A DNA stretch of 64,000 nucleotides from Sipunculus nudus (Eukaryota > Annelida > Sipuncula > Golfingiida > Sipunculidae). Both the position numbers and the translations under genes were made by a program. The notes beneath the pieces are model-generated. The model was given only the letters and a program-made list of their open reading frames with translations. It was not told the origin of the DNA and ran no database searches. The stretch's first letter is position 1; each line of letters opens with the position of its first letter. Positions 23,286 through 33,742 of this stretch are shown here, one piece after another. The stretch is from the NCBI GenBank assembly GCA_026874595.1, contig CM049306.1, positions 10,561,019-10,625,018 of the forward strand, in the 5' to 3' direction.

Positions 23286-25980
23286 GGGGTTAATTCAGCT
23301 GATCACTTATGTCAAGAAAATAGACCTAAATATGAATTATTTCACGTTTAAGGTGGTAGATGTTATTAGATCATAGGCCTATATGTTATATATGAAGTAT
23401 ACTTCTTCTTCTATGTTATATATATATAGAAGGAGGAGGTCGCCTGCCATGCATGACCACTATATGCCACACGTTGCAAGTGATTTACAGCTACATTCTT
23501 TTTGTCATATCATGTCAAGAATACCACTTTGGTATGCATATTGAATTGATATGATTAATTTAAATTTAAATAAATACTTTTGAAATATAGAACTATGAGA
23601 AGTGCATATAAAATAATATCAGATTCTGAAAATAAATTGCACTAGGCGCTAAAAAATGACATTGAAAAATCTGTTTCTGTCTCCGAGTATATCTAACTAT
23701 GAAAGAAAGATATTTTGTGCACAGTTTTTTACACTTCTCTCTCAATGTTCCAATCATTTTACTATTTGTCTGGAATTCCCGGGGGTACAATGCCCCCCCC
23801 CCCCCCCCCCCAGCGTATACGGCCCTGCATGTATATTGTCATTATAGAGGGGAAAATATCCATTTAATGGGCAATATTGTTTATTACTAAAGGTAAAGTT
23901 AAAAAAAATTACTAAAGGTCATAGGACATATAATATAGGTAAATGTGACCTAATATAGAGATTGTAAAAATGGTATTTTCGTGAACCTGCATATATCCGC
24001 AGATTGAACTTCTTGATTTGTGACATGCCAAGCTAAGGGCGGATTAATAAAATTGTGTATGTCATTTCCAACAGGAGACCAAATTAAGGACTTTTAAGAT
24101 TTTGCTTGACGGTTGATAAATAAAAAAAAAAATAAACTGAATTTAAAATACACCTTGAGCACTTAACTTAGCGTGCTGTCACCTGAGCTTAAAATGTCTC
24201 TAAAATCTGGCGTTAATACCTACACCATATCTATTAAATTACGTAGGCCTATTGTAACGACATATAATAATATAAATTATACGGGAAAAATCACATTACT
24301 TATATGTGACATTGCTGAAATTAAAAGCTCCAGCTAGGACGCCCCCATGCTATAGATTTTTAATTTCCATTCATACTCATACTTATTTCAATACTTATTA
24401 AAGGAAGTTCGCCCTAGGGCAAACAAAATAATTTCATTTATTTTGGTAGAAATTAAAATAGGTCACCAGAATATAAACATTAAATTGTTGTGACCTGTGT
24501 GAGATAGTGCTTTGGTTTGCAGATAGATGGCACCTCCAGGTGCCAGGTATTCATCAGATGTTGGTGAGTTACTAATCAAAGTATTACAGAGAACTATTCT
24601 GAACTTTTGCAGCCATGCCTTAACGATGGTATTTGTGGGTCACGGGACGAGCGTTACAGTGTAATTGTAACTTATCTCAGCAGCATCTGCTGATTGTAAG
24701 TCATCTAAGCTATAGGAATGACTCCTTGTCAGTCGTCTGTCCGTCTAGCCGTCCGTTAAAAGGGCGCAAATCGTGACCGTAAGGAGGTACCGCGTCAAAT
24801 GAATACAGGTCTCTAAATAGGGCCTCCAATGAAATTTAAAATTTTGACCTAATTCTCTCAGTTATAATTCAAAACCTTTTTGATTCTTCAGATTTGGCAA
24901 GCTGCCAAACACCAAGTCAGTTACAGCGTGTAAACATAGGTGACTGCACCGTGCAGATTTGGTAAAAGAAATCTGATTGGCTCAGCGTGTAAACAAACTC
25001 GTGCTCGTGCGGTACCGCAAGAGAGGATAAATGCAAACAGTGGGGGATGACTGACCTCAGGTCACACCAGCAAGCTGGTATATAGACTGTCTTGAAAAGT
25101 GATGATCGCATCATTTGTATTCCAACGGGGTTGGAAAAGTCTTTCCTACGAAGTACTTTCGACCACAGTGCAAAACAGCTCGAAGAACATCTGATTGTGC
25201 TGGTGATATTTGCAATGTGATTGGTTAAATATTACGCAGGGGGAATTCTACAGAGACAGCACCGCCTGATGGCCAAACCTGACGGGCAACCTCGGTTTCT
25301 TGCGAATAGTTGAGTATAATGTAACCGCTGTTTATTGAGCGTAAAACAGGACATGCTGATCGGTCTTAGATATCCGGAAAAGATGTCACTGTGTGGTGAA
25401 ACTAAGTTCGTGCATGTTTCAAAAGTTAAAACTCCCCGTCGTCACTAGTCATGCGAAAAGCTAGATTCATTCTAAGGAAAAACAAAGCAGAATGTCATGA
25501 AGCTTGATTTTGACCAATTTTATTTGCTACGGAAGACATATATGGTTCCATAAACATGTGTGTATTGTTTATAATCTACATAATATACCAGCAACCTCTG
25601 CATGCCGCCATTTCAAATTTGTATACAATCTCGAGCAGTCGTGGTTATATTAAACTTGTTAACCTATATTTTGAGCTTCATATTATCTTAATTCAAGAGA
25701 GATTACAAACCATATATCTGTCCCCTGTTTCAAAACTAATATGGATTAGCAGCTAGACTATATTTGCCAATTAGATGTAAAATAAAAAGAGTAATTCAAT
25801 TAGTAGCTTTTGTACCATTTTTGTACCATTTTTTCAAACTTAAATATTAATCAGAACTATAAAATTGCCGAATATTCATATAGGCCAAAACTTCAGGTAT
25901 TTCCTCGATGTAAACATGAAATATCTATGGGATCCCTTGGCCTGAGATTACCAGGTGACCGCCAGATGACCCAGGACAAA
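22700..25980. other. Upstream region of the SLC49A3-like gene, no further gene seen
   Basis: The promoter and 5' UTR of the transporter should begin here; no TATA box is obvious. There is a 19-base C tract at 23793-23811. A short relative of the GTCCGTC-type repeat end lies at about 24700-24800 (reverse orientation), and GGCACCTCCAGGTGCC, a 16-base imperfect palindrome, at about 24530. No supported coding sequence. Confidence 0.5.
23225..23282. repeat. (TA)n microsatellite
   Basis: Pure alternating TA, about 29 copies. Confidence 0.97.
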
Positions 25981-25981
25981 C

Positions 25982-26647
25982 GTGTCACATGATTCAACTG
26001 ATGAACATGAGACTGTTCCGCATTCTCTGTCACTGAGGATCACACAGATTACCGGATTTGCGGTACACCTATACCATAAAAGTGGTTTCTTATTTTGGCT
26101 CTACACATGTATGTACATCACCAAAGAGGAGATTTCTATACAATGCTCGATTGAAGATTTGAGAACAGCAGCCATAGTTGGAGATGGTATAGAAATATGT
26201 GCCTTTAAAGGCGCTGGATTAGTGTGGGGAAGCTTCTACCTGCTGCTTGCCTGTTACTTTGTACTGTCTTTAAGTTATGCTTTGACCCCTCAAACTTATC
26301 TTAATCATATATCTGACCTTTTTAAACTAAAGGTAATCCTTTTGAGCATTTATAAAAATAGGCCAGAAAACGTTGATATTATCGCACAAAGCCTGCCTGT
26401 CTTGTTTATATCAAATTGTTTTATAATATGTGGGGGTCCGCCACAATATTCAAAACAAATTCAACAAGGACATCTGGTGGCAAGTCAGATAAGCCAGAGC
26501 TTTGCAAATGGCGTTTTGCAACAAGTGACCTCTCTACCTCCGCATATACGCAACCTACCACCTAAGGTTACATGTTTTTCCTGTTTGTCAACATTGCTGT
26601 GTTTACAAAACATGTTCTTGATAAACAAGTTCATGCATCCTTCATGA
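25982..26647 (+). CDS. Uncharacterised 221-codon open frame, doubtful
   Basis: This is the longest open frame outside the recognised genes and elements. The translation has two hydrophobic stretches (around GFLFWLYTCMYI and YLLLACYFVLSL) and a Gln/Ser-rich section, with no motif I recognise. It starts TTG or in-frame ATG with no clear context. No splice sites, promoter or neighbouring domain support it. It could be a lineage-specific gene, a fragment of an unrecognised element or a chance frame. No function is proposed. Confidence 0.2.
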   Translation: MSHDSTDEHETVPHSLSLRITQITGFAVHLYHKSGFLFWLYTCMYITKEEISIQCSIEDLRTAAIVGDGIEICAFKGAGLVWGSFYLLLACYFVLSLSYALTPQTYLNHISDLFKLKVILLSIYKNRPENVDIIAQSLPVLFISNCFIICGGPPQYSKQIQQGHLVASQISQSFANGVLQQVTSLPPHIRNLPPKVTCFSCLSTLLCLQNMFLINKFMHPS

Positions 26648-26649
26648 AG

Positions 26650-27547
26650 GTGTTTTAAGAACATTTTACGACCAAAATTATCCTTAGATAATTAATATAT
26701 ACACAAAGGAAGCCAGGAATCACATACATTCGTTTTCAAAAGGTTGGTGAATGGGCACATACAGGCATGTATGATCCTCAGTAATCTATCGGGTATTTAC
26801 TAGTGGAAAAATATTTTTGTAATATTTATTCATCATACACGATTAAAATTGACTATGGCAAGAGTTTTCAGTCAGCTTGTTCTAGTCAACAAAATCGTCT
26901 GTTATTTCAAAAGAGCATCTTTACACTCTTTGCATTTTTTGTTTGTTACTGATGTTCAGCTGTTAGAAAAATTTTTTAGGATAACTGTGAGGGATAGTCA
27001 TGCCATCTGGATTAACTAATTGAGATGTCACAGTCTAAGAACCGTTAACACGTGATCTTCATGACTCATTGGTTCCTTTAAAATTAAAAAAATACAGATG
27101 AGTGGTATATATAAAGTACATGTATTTTTTATGCAATTTGCATGTATTATTATTGATGCTTTTGATTTTAAAATAAATTATGTATTTTTTTTTAATTTTG
27201 AGTCTTCACTGTATCATGATTCCTACAGTGTATGCACCATCACTTGCACATCGGTGAGCTGCAGCACCACGACTGGTCTGTCTGGCGTTTGTTGTCCATC
27301 TCTTAATAATAACAGCTTATTAATGGCTGGATAGATACTTTAATTTTTTTACATATGTGTAATATGTGCCAAGTGCACCACATACAGAAAGTGACTCACA
27401 GAACAGTCTCAAGGTGAGAGTCTATCTGCGGAGAGAGTATGCTGGCCGATAGACTGTATATTCAGAAAAAAAGATCAAGGAACGCTCTGGTGATGACCCC
27501 GCCCCTCATCCGGAAACTGTTTCTTTTTATTATTTATTATTATTTAA

Positions 27548-27594
<47 letters not shown>

Positions 27595-27854
27595 TATTAT
27601 TTTATTTTTTATTTTATTTTAAAATTATCAGAACTCTAACAAACTAGCATTCACACCATATCACGAAATACATCAGTTTACATATGAACTGATCTTAGGC
27701 AGGGCCTGTAGTGATAAAGTCGAGCTGTCATGAATAATGTAACTGAACCTAATATCAACAGATCACGTAGTCGTGACGAGGATAATTTTTGTTATGGAGA
27801 ACACTAGGCAGCGTGAAATGTCTAGGGGGATGAATAAAGAAGTCAGTGGTTTTT
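26650..27854. other. Intergenic, no gene seen
   Basis: AT-rich. It holds a (TTA)n microsatellite at about 27528-27601 and the low-coordinate flank of the LTR element. Confidence 0.5.
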
Positions 27855-28636
27855 TGTTAACAAATAATCATAATTTATTCGTAAAACAACCCTAACATTA
27901 CAATACACTAAATCAATACAATTATACAGTATAACAGTACAACAGTAAATCAATACAAGTGTACAAATCAATAAAGTGTACAGTACCTTGATACCACCAC
28001 TGTAACAGCGACAACAGTTCCTTTATAACGTACAACCCATATGAACAGTTCACACAAATCTTCCCAGAGAATAACAGTCCAGTTCATTCACAAAATCAAT
28101 CCGTTGTAATCCAAAAGTGAAGTTCTTGTTATAATCCCGAAAGCAAACTGAAGACTATATAAGATCCGTCACAAATTTAGAAGAAAATGTATAACTGCCG
28201 CACTTATCGGAAAAGGTCCACAACTGACTTACACTCTTTTGTGTCCGCTGGAAAATATATCTCTTCTCCCTCGGATCTAAAACACAGCCCCCTATTTATA
28301 ACTTCTCACCTCAAGCCGAGAACTTTCCATTTCCCGAACAATCCAAAGAACCTAACATGATACACAGTACAAACGTTACAGGCAACATCTAGAACAACAT
28401 CGCTGTGTTTCTACATATCAGGGTTCACACGTGGGCCGGCCCGGCTCGGCAAGGCGAGAAAGCCCAAGACTAGCATGACCGCTGTGTTTACACGTGGGAC
28501 GCACCTGGCCGGTTAGAACAAGGAACGCTGTAGCATAGCAACGCCCAGGGCTTGAGCCAAATACGAATCAGAATACCAACAGCGCACAATAAAAGAGACA
28601 TGTCAACAGCTCACAATAAATCCGACATCTGTAACA
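27855..28636 (-). repeat. 3' LTR of the Gmr1-like element (782 bp)
   Basis: On the minus strand it begins TGTTACAG right after a polypurine tract and ends TTGTTAACA, giving a TGTTA...TAACA inverted terminus. It contains a TATA-box-like TTATAAATA at about 28294-28302 and an AATAAA signal about 20 bases before the end, as expected for LTR promoter and polyadenylation functions. Confidence 0.82.
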
Positions 28637-28649
28637 CTCCCCCTCCTGT
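28637..28649 (-). other. Polypurine tract of the LTR element
   Basis: ACAGGAGGGGGAG on the minus strand abuts the LTR start TGTTAC, the usual plus-strand primer site in LTR retrotransposons. Confidence 0.8.
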
Positions 28650-28654
28650 AAGAA

Positions 28655-28691
28655 AAAGAAAGTTTTCTCGGAAAACGAGAAAACTTTCTTT
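28655..28691 (-). other. Perfect 16-bp hairpin just upstream of the polypurine tract
   Basis: The two arms of 16 bases pair perfectly around a GAAAA loop (28671-28675 on the plus strand). It lies between the RNase H stop and the polypurine tract, in the element's 3' untranslated region. Confidence 0.9.
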
Positions 28692-28774
28692 TAGCGATCA
28701 CAATCACTAAATCTTTACAATATCTCAAGAGCATCTTATTTACAATATTACATAAACATCTCGTTTACAGCATT

Positions 28775-29350
28775 TCATAAACATCTCGGTAAGCAATCAG
28801 CAAGTACATTGTCTTTCCCTTTAATGTGTCTGATTTCAAGGTTGTAATCCTGTAAAAACAAGCTCCATCTTAACAATCTTTGATTTTTACACTTCAACTT
28901 GTTCATGAACGTGAGGGGATTGTGATCACTGAAGACAATGATAGGCTTGATTGATGAAGTAACATAAACTTCAAAATGTTGCAATGCCCAAATCAAAGCC
29001 AAACATTCTTTTTCAATAGTGGAGTAGTTTTTCTGGTTTGCATTAAACTTTCTTGAAAAATAAGAAATTGGATGATCTATGTCTTCACTGCCTTCTTGTA
29101 ACTACACAGCACCAGCAGCAGTATCACTAGCATCTACAGCTAACTTAAAAGGTACAGAAGAGTCTGTAAAAAAAAAATTCTTAAATGCATTTTCACACGG
29201 AACATTCCATACAAACTTTTTCTTCTTTAACAAATTTGTCAAAGGTTCAGCTACAGCAGAAAACTTTGGACAAAACTTCCTGTAATATCCAACCATACCA
29301 AGAAAACGCATTATTTGCTTTTTGTTTTCTGGTCTAGGAAATGCAGAAAT
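28775..29350 (-). pseudogene. RNase H domain and RT connection, Gmr1-like element
   Basis: The RT connection block MRFLGMVGYYRKF is followed by AVDASDTAAGAV (first RNase H Asp). After an in-frame TAG at 29102-29104 come an RKFN...YSTIEKE block and VFSDHNPLTF (about 28900-28930), then RWSLFLQDYNLEIRHIKG and DNVLADCLPR. The residues expected of the gypsy-type RNase H are present. The stop codon and the frameshift that separates this block from RT at about 29362 break the polyprotein. Confidence 0.9.
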
Positions 29351-29355
29351 AGCAC

Positions 29356-30150
29356 TTATTTAGCATCAACAGGTTTTACTTGACTCTGTCCTACAATATG
29401 ACCCAAAAATGTAACTTGTGCATGACTAACCTCAGATTTTACTAAGTTGATGGTCAGACGTGCTTCGCTGAGTCTTTCGAAGAGGTCGCGAAGAATTTGC
29501 AGATGTCTCTCCCAGGTGTCGCTGTACACGATAAGGTCATCAATATATGCGTCGCAGCCCTGAATGTCCTTGACAACCATATGGATGAGGCGCTGGAACG
29601 TGGCATGCGAATACTTCATGCCAAACGGTATAAATTTATACTGGTACAGTCCTTGCGGCGTCACAAATGCGGACACTACTTTCGCTCGTTCTGTCAGTGG
29701 AATTTGCCAGAATCCTTTAAGCAAGTCAAACTTGGAGACACATCTGGAGCTACCGACTCTATCAATACAATCATCGATCCTCGGAATCGGGAACGTGTCA
29801 GTCTTGGTGACAGAGTTCAGTTTTCCATAATCTGTGCACATACGGTAACTTCCATCAGGTTTTGGCACAAGAATACACGGTGAACTCCAGTTACTGTTAC
29901 AAGGTTCAATAAAATCATTGTCCATCAAATACTGAATCTCATCCTGTAGATACTTTTGCTTTTCTGGATCCAGTCTATAAGGATGCTGCTTGACTGCGCT
30001 GGCCTCGCCAACATCAACGTCATGGCACAATATGTTAGTTCTTGTTGGAATGTCATTAAACAAATGTTCATAATTCCGCAGCAGGTTCTTGAGGTCTTGT
30101 TGTTGTTGTGCGGTAAGTTGTGACAGTTTGGCATCCAGGTTGTTAAGCAC
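29356..30150 (-). pseudogene. Reverse transcriptase, Gmr1-like element
   Basis: An open frame of about 264 codons. RT blocks in order: HPYRLDPEKQKYLQDEI, NWSSPCILVPKPDGSYRMC, KFDLLKGFWQIPL (first catalytic Asp), FVTPQGLYQYKFIPFGM, then AYIDDLIVYSDTWERH with the catalytic Asp pair at 29536-29547, and LGHIVGQSQVKP. The AYIDD form is that of gypsy-group RTs. A region of several dozen codons connects it directly to the integrase C-terminal module upstream. The frame is lost by a one-base change at about 29362. Confidence 0.93.
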
Positions 30151-30297
30151 GCCTGAGTTTTTCAGTGGTACTGTTCCACACTGAATGTCTACATCACACT
30201 TACAATCAGTATCTACTTTAACTGGGTCAGGGTCAGTTTTTACACAATTAACAGCAGTTACATCATGTACAACATCTGATGTGCTATTTTTGTCATA

Positions 30298-30680
30298 TTA
30301 TGGTATCAACATGTTAACGTGGCATTGTTGTTTCTTCTTACGCCTTTCTGGTGTAAACAGTATGTAATTTAAATCACTGACTTTCTTGTCAAAAATGTAA
30401 GGACCAAAATACCTAGCTTGCAGAGGTCTGCCAGGGATGGGAAGTAAGACAAGGACCTTTTCACCAGGCTCAAACGTCCTACTTACAGTGTGCTTGTCAT
30501 ACTTTGTTTTTATTTTACTTTGTGCAGATTTTAGATTAGACTTTACAATTTCACAAGCATAATGTAGTTTAGTGCGAAAGTCTGATACATACTGCAACAA
30601 ACTAAGAGAATAAGGATTTTCACACAAGAGTTTTTCTTTAAGCAGTTTTAATGGACCGCGAACTGAGTGTCCAAAAACCT
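30298..30680 (-). pseudogene. Integrase C-terminal (GPY/F-type) module
   Basis: The translation contains SDFRTKLHYACEIVKS, then FEPGEKVLVLLPIPGRPLQARYFGPYIF, a GPY/F-type module found after the catalytic core of gypsy-type integrases and thought to act in DNA binding and multimerisation. It sits out of frame with the core because of a one-base insertion at about 30680. It stays open into the RT linker. Confidence 0.88.
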
Positions 30681-31433
30681 AGTTCAAAGTGACTGAAACC
30701 CAAGGACTCTTGAAAGGATTCTCTGACAGCAAACAGCAATAGGTGTATTCCTTCATCCCAGTCTTTCTGTGTGTCATCACAATAGGTCCTGTTCATTTTT
30801 TTTAATGTCTGGTGAAAACGCTCGAGGGAGCCCTGACTTTCAGGATGGTATAGCGAAGAGCTGTACGGTTTTATACCTAGCTCAAGCATTACTTGCTGGA
30901 ATAAGCCAGACATAAAATTAGACCCCTGGTCAGACTGGACGGATTTTGGAAATCCAAAAGTTGTAAAAAACTTGGTCAGAGCTTTCACAACACTTTTGGC
31001 ATTAATTTTGCGAAATGGTATTGCCTCAGGGAACCTGGTAGATGCGCACATAATTGTCAGCAAATATTCATGTCCAGATTTTGTTTTGGGCAGTGGTCCA
31101 ACACAGTCAACAATAATCCTACAAATTAGTTCCTCGAAAGCAGGAATAGGCCTAAGTGGGGCTTTAGGAGGATTCTGATTGGGCTTGCCTACCATCTGGC
31201 ATGTATGGCATGATTTACAATATCGTACAACATCTGTCCTGAGGTTAGGCCAATAGAAATGTGTGCTAACTTTTTGATCAGTTTTATTTATACCTAAATG
31301 TCCAGACAAAGGAGCCCCATGTGCCATGCTTAGAATTTCATTGCGATAGCTTTTAGGCATTACTATTTGATGTTTGATGGCCCACTCATCATCAGCGCAT
31401 ACATCAGGTGGTCGCCATTTACGCATAAGCACT
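30681..31433 (-). pseudogene. Integrase zinc-binding and catalytic core, Gmr1-like element
   Basis: The HHCC zinc module is visible (HGAPLSGHLG ... YCKSCHTCQ), followed by the D-D-E core: IIVDCVGPLPKTKSG, VQSDQGSNFMSG and YHPESQGSLERFHQ. An in-frame TGA at about 31433 separates it from the upstream protease-linker frame, and a frameshift at about 30680 ends the frame early. It lies upstream of RT, the reverse of the gypsy order. Confidence 0.93.
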
Positions 31434-32530
31434 CACATTTTAGCATAGAAACAAACTGGGTTCAGTGACAGTTCATCTTTAGAAACTGCCCTGCGAAACA
31501 AACATGAAATATTAGGGTCCTTATGCTGTTCTGCGATAAGTTCTGACCTTGAAAATGCTGCATCCTGTTCAGGCGAGTCGTTAAACGAGTCACTAGTGAC
31601 TCCCAGAGTGTTATTATCTGGACCATTTTCCTCATGTGTGTTTTTATTGGCCATAGATCTAGTTACAGCACATGAAGGATACAAACCAGGAATTTCCTGA
31701 CTTTCAGGATCAGTGTCCTGATCAAGTGATGGCTTTTCTGTCACTATTGGTACAGGCTGTACTTTGCCACCTGCAACATCATTGCCTAGTAGCAACTAAA
31801 TTCCCTTAAAGGGTAAAGTAGTTCTTATGCCCACAGTAATATTCCCAGAAATCAAATCTGACTTTTAATGGATACTGTGAAGCGAAACTGAAGTGTGCTA
31901 TTCTGAAAACACACCATTAACAAGTGCATGTACACCGGTAAAGGACCTATTAGAAAATGGCAAAGTGTTTGCTAACATGAGAGTCTGGCCTGAACCAGTG
32001 TCCCTCAAAATTCTAGTAGGGGTAGAATCTGAAAAATCACTTGAAAGTGATACAAAACCATCATGTATGAATAGCTCAAATAACTCCATTTCAGAGTCAG
32101 GAGAGGAATCTACTACCTCAGTTTCATCAAAGAAAGAACTGACACTGACAGTGTCAGTTTTTAACTCTTTTTCAGAGTCATTAAAGGAATCTACATCCTT
32201 TTTTACCATCAAACTCCTCATGGGAGTCAACAGAGGAATTTTCCTCAGCAGAAACAAACTTCTGTTTGTCATAAGAGGACCTGGCCTCATTTGAAATACT
32301 CTCGCAAGAGTCATAAAAGGATACTCCTCGCAGGAGTCTTGAAATGACCTAGGCTTTTTAAATTCCTCGTAGGAATCATCTGAGGTTTTTACCCCGCAAG
32401 CTACGGATTCTTCTATGGAGTCAGACGGCACAGTGGCCTCCGTAGCATCAAACACTTTATTAGAGTTAATAAAGGAGTTGTACCCCTTATTTACATGAAA
32501 AGAGCCTAGCTCTTGTACTATGCTATGCAT
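31434..32530 (-). pseudogene. Aspartic protease and acidic linker, Gmr1-like element
   Basis: The active-site motif ILRDTGSGQTLML lies at about 31979-32015 (D-T-G at 31994-32002), followed by LPFSN and, after an in-frame TAG at about 31798, LLLGNDVAGGKV, the protease C-terminal hallmark of this group. The upstream half is Ser/Glu/Asp-rich and probably belongs to the Gag-protease spacer. Two open stretches, 31898-32530 and 31433-31795, are separated by that stop and adjacent changes. Confidence 0.85.
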
Positions 32531-32901
32531 AGATTTTGAAAAAAAAAACAGAAGGTTTACCCTTTGGTTTAAAGTTTCCAGTATTTAACTCGATTTTTTT
32601 TTCTTTCTCATGGTCTTCCCTTTCTAACTGTTTTAATGCTAGCTCATGTTGCGTTTCTAACTTTTTTAATTCCAACTGCATAGCAAGGCTTTCATTTTTT
32701 ATGTTTCCACTTCACTCTCTTCAATTAAACCTTTGCTAAGATGATCTTGCATGATTTTAGCAATGATACTAGGCTTTCTCAAAGCTTTTTTCCCACCTAG
32801 CCCTAAGTGTTGTCCCAAACGCAACAACTGTTCCTTTGTCAGCTGTTCAAGTTGATCAGGGCGGGATCTTCAACAAATGTCTCCGGTTTGAAATCTGCCA
32901 T
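32531..32901 (-). pseudogene. Gag N-terminus, Gmr1-like element
   Basis: ATG at 32899-32901 begins MADFKPETFVEDP. After a frame change at about 32860 the sequence continues in another frame as an amphipathic segment (LEQLTKEQLLRLGQHLGLGG) and then a charged coiled-coil-like stretch of Glu, Lys and Leu. A second break lies at about 32705. No zinc knuckle was seen. Assigned by position and the overall charged, helical character. Confidence 0.7.
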
Positions 32902-33693
32902 ATTAAGAAGTCCGGCGTACCAACCGCTTCGCTAGAAAAGCAAGCTTCACTAGCGAGACAGTTCGGTCCGCTTTTATGTCACCCAGTAACAATAACAACA
33001 TAATCTCATTAACAATCTTCCTCCGGCAAATGGTATCGTTTCTAAACGAAAGCTTCACTGATGCCTCTGGAGATAGCTCCTAAATACATTTAGCCACGCC
33101 TGTTTTTAGACCTGGTTTCCCATTATCAGTCACAACCACAACACATAATTAAGCATTGTTGTTCTGGGGGGATGTTCTGTTACTATAATTCTCGTCCTGA
33201 GAGACAGTTCACTAGGAAGATGACATTATTTCCTCATCGAGCATGATAACGAAAGTGACATATGTTTACACAAGAGAGCTCCATAGCCTGATGTTATGGC
33301 CTGAACAGGTCTTCAGTGAAGTGAACACTGCACCATGATATCTGAACATGATTTCAACAATAATTTTGTACGTACTTTGGAACCCCTTTTACCTAAACAA
33401 CCAGGATATACATAAAAAGCCATATTTAGTAAAACCTATATGGCATTGGTCAATTAAATACCCGGTCTTGATGAAACCTTGTACCACCAGATTTTAAGAT
33501 ATATATTTTTTTATCTATATGAAACCTCCTTGGTTCCATTGACCAATTTAAATAGTATTTTTGAAAATGTCTACATAGATGTCAGTCGAATTATTTTTTT
33601 AACACATGCTTCTTAAATGTTTCACAAAATATAATCACTACCTTTTAATAAATCTTTCTGCCTTACTCTCTGATGCTTAATTGGTCACCAAAC

Positions 33694-33742
<49 letters not shown>

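Larger units (their letters stand above)
27855..32901 (-). mobile_element. Gmr1-like LTR retrotransposon (gypsy-type enzymes, integrase before RT)
   Basis: Minus-strand order: Gag start (32901), protease (D-T-G at 31994-32002), integrase (about 31430-30640), integrase C-terminal GPY-type module (about 30627-30298), reverse transcriptase (30150-29356), RNase H (29350-28775), polypurine tract, 3' LTR. The enzymes are Ty3/gypsy-type, but the integrase precedes RT as in Ty1/copia. This is the defining order of the Gmr1-like group. At least seven breaks (stops and single-base frameshifts) are scattered through the coding region, so the copy is inactive but fairly young. A 5' LTR matching the 3' one was not found. 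Confidence 0.92.

Noticed and set aside
32993-33010. Primer-binding site (TGGGTGACATAAAAGC-type) for the LTR element
   Set aside because: Suggestive TGG start on the minus strand, but without a matching 5' LTR end beside it the call cannot be supported.
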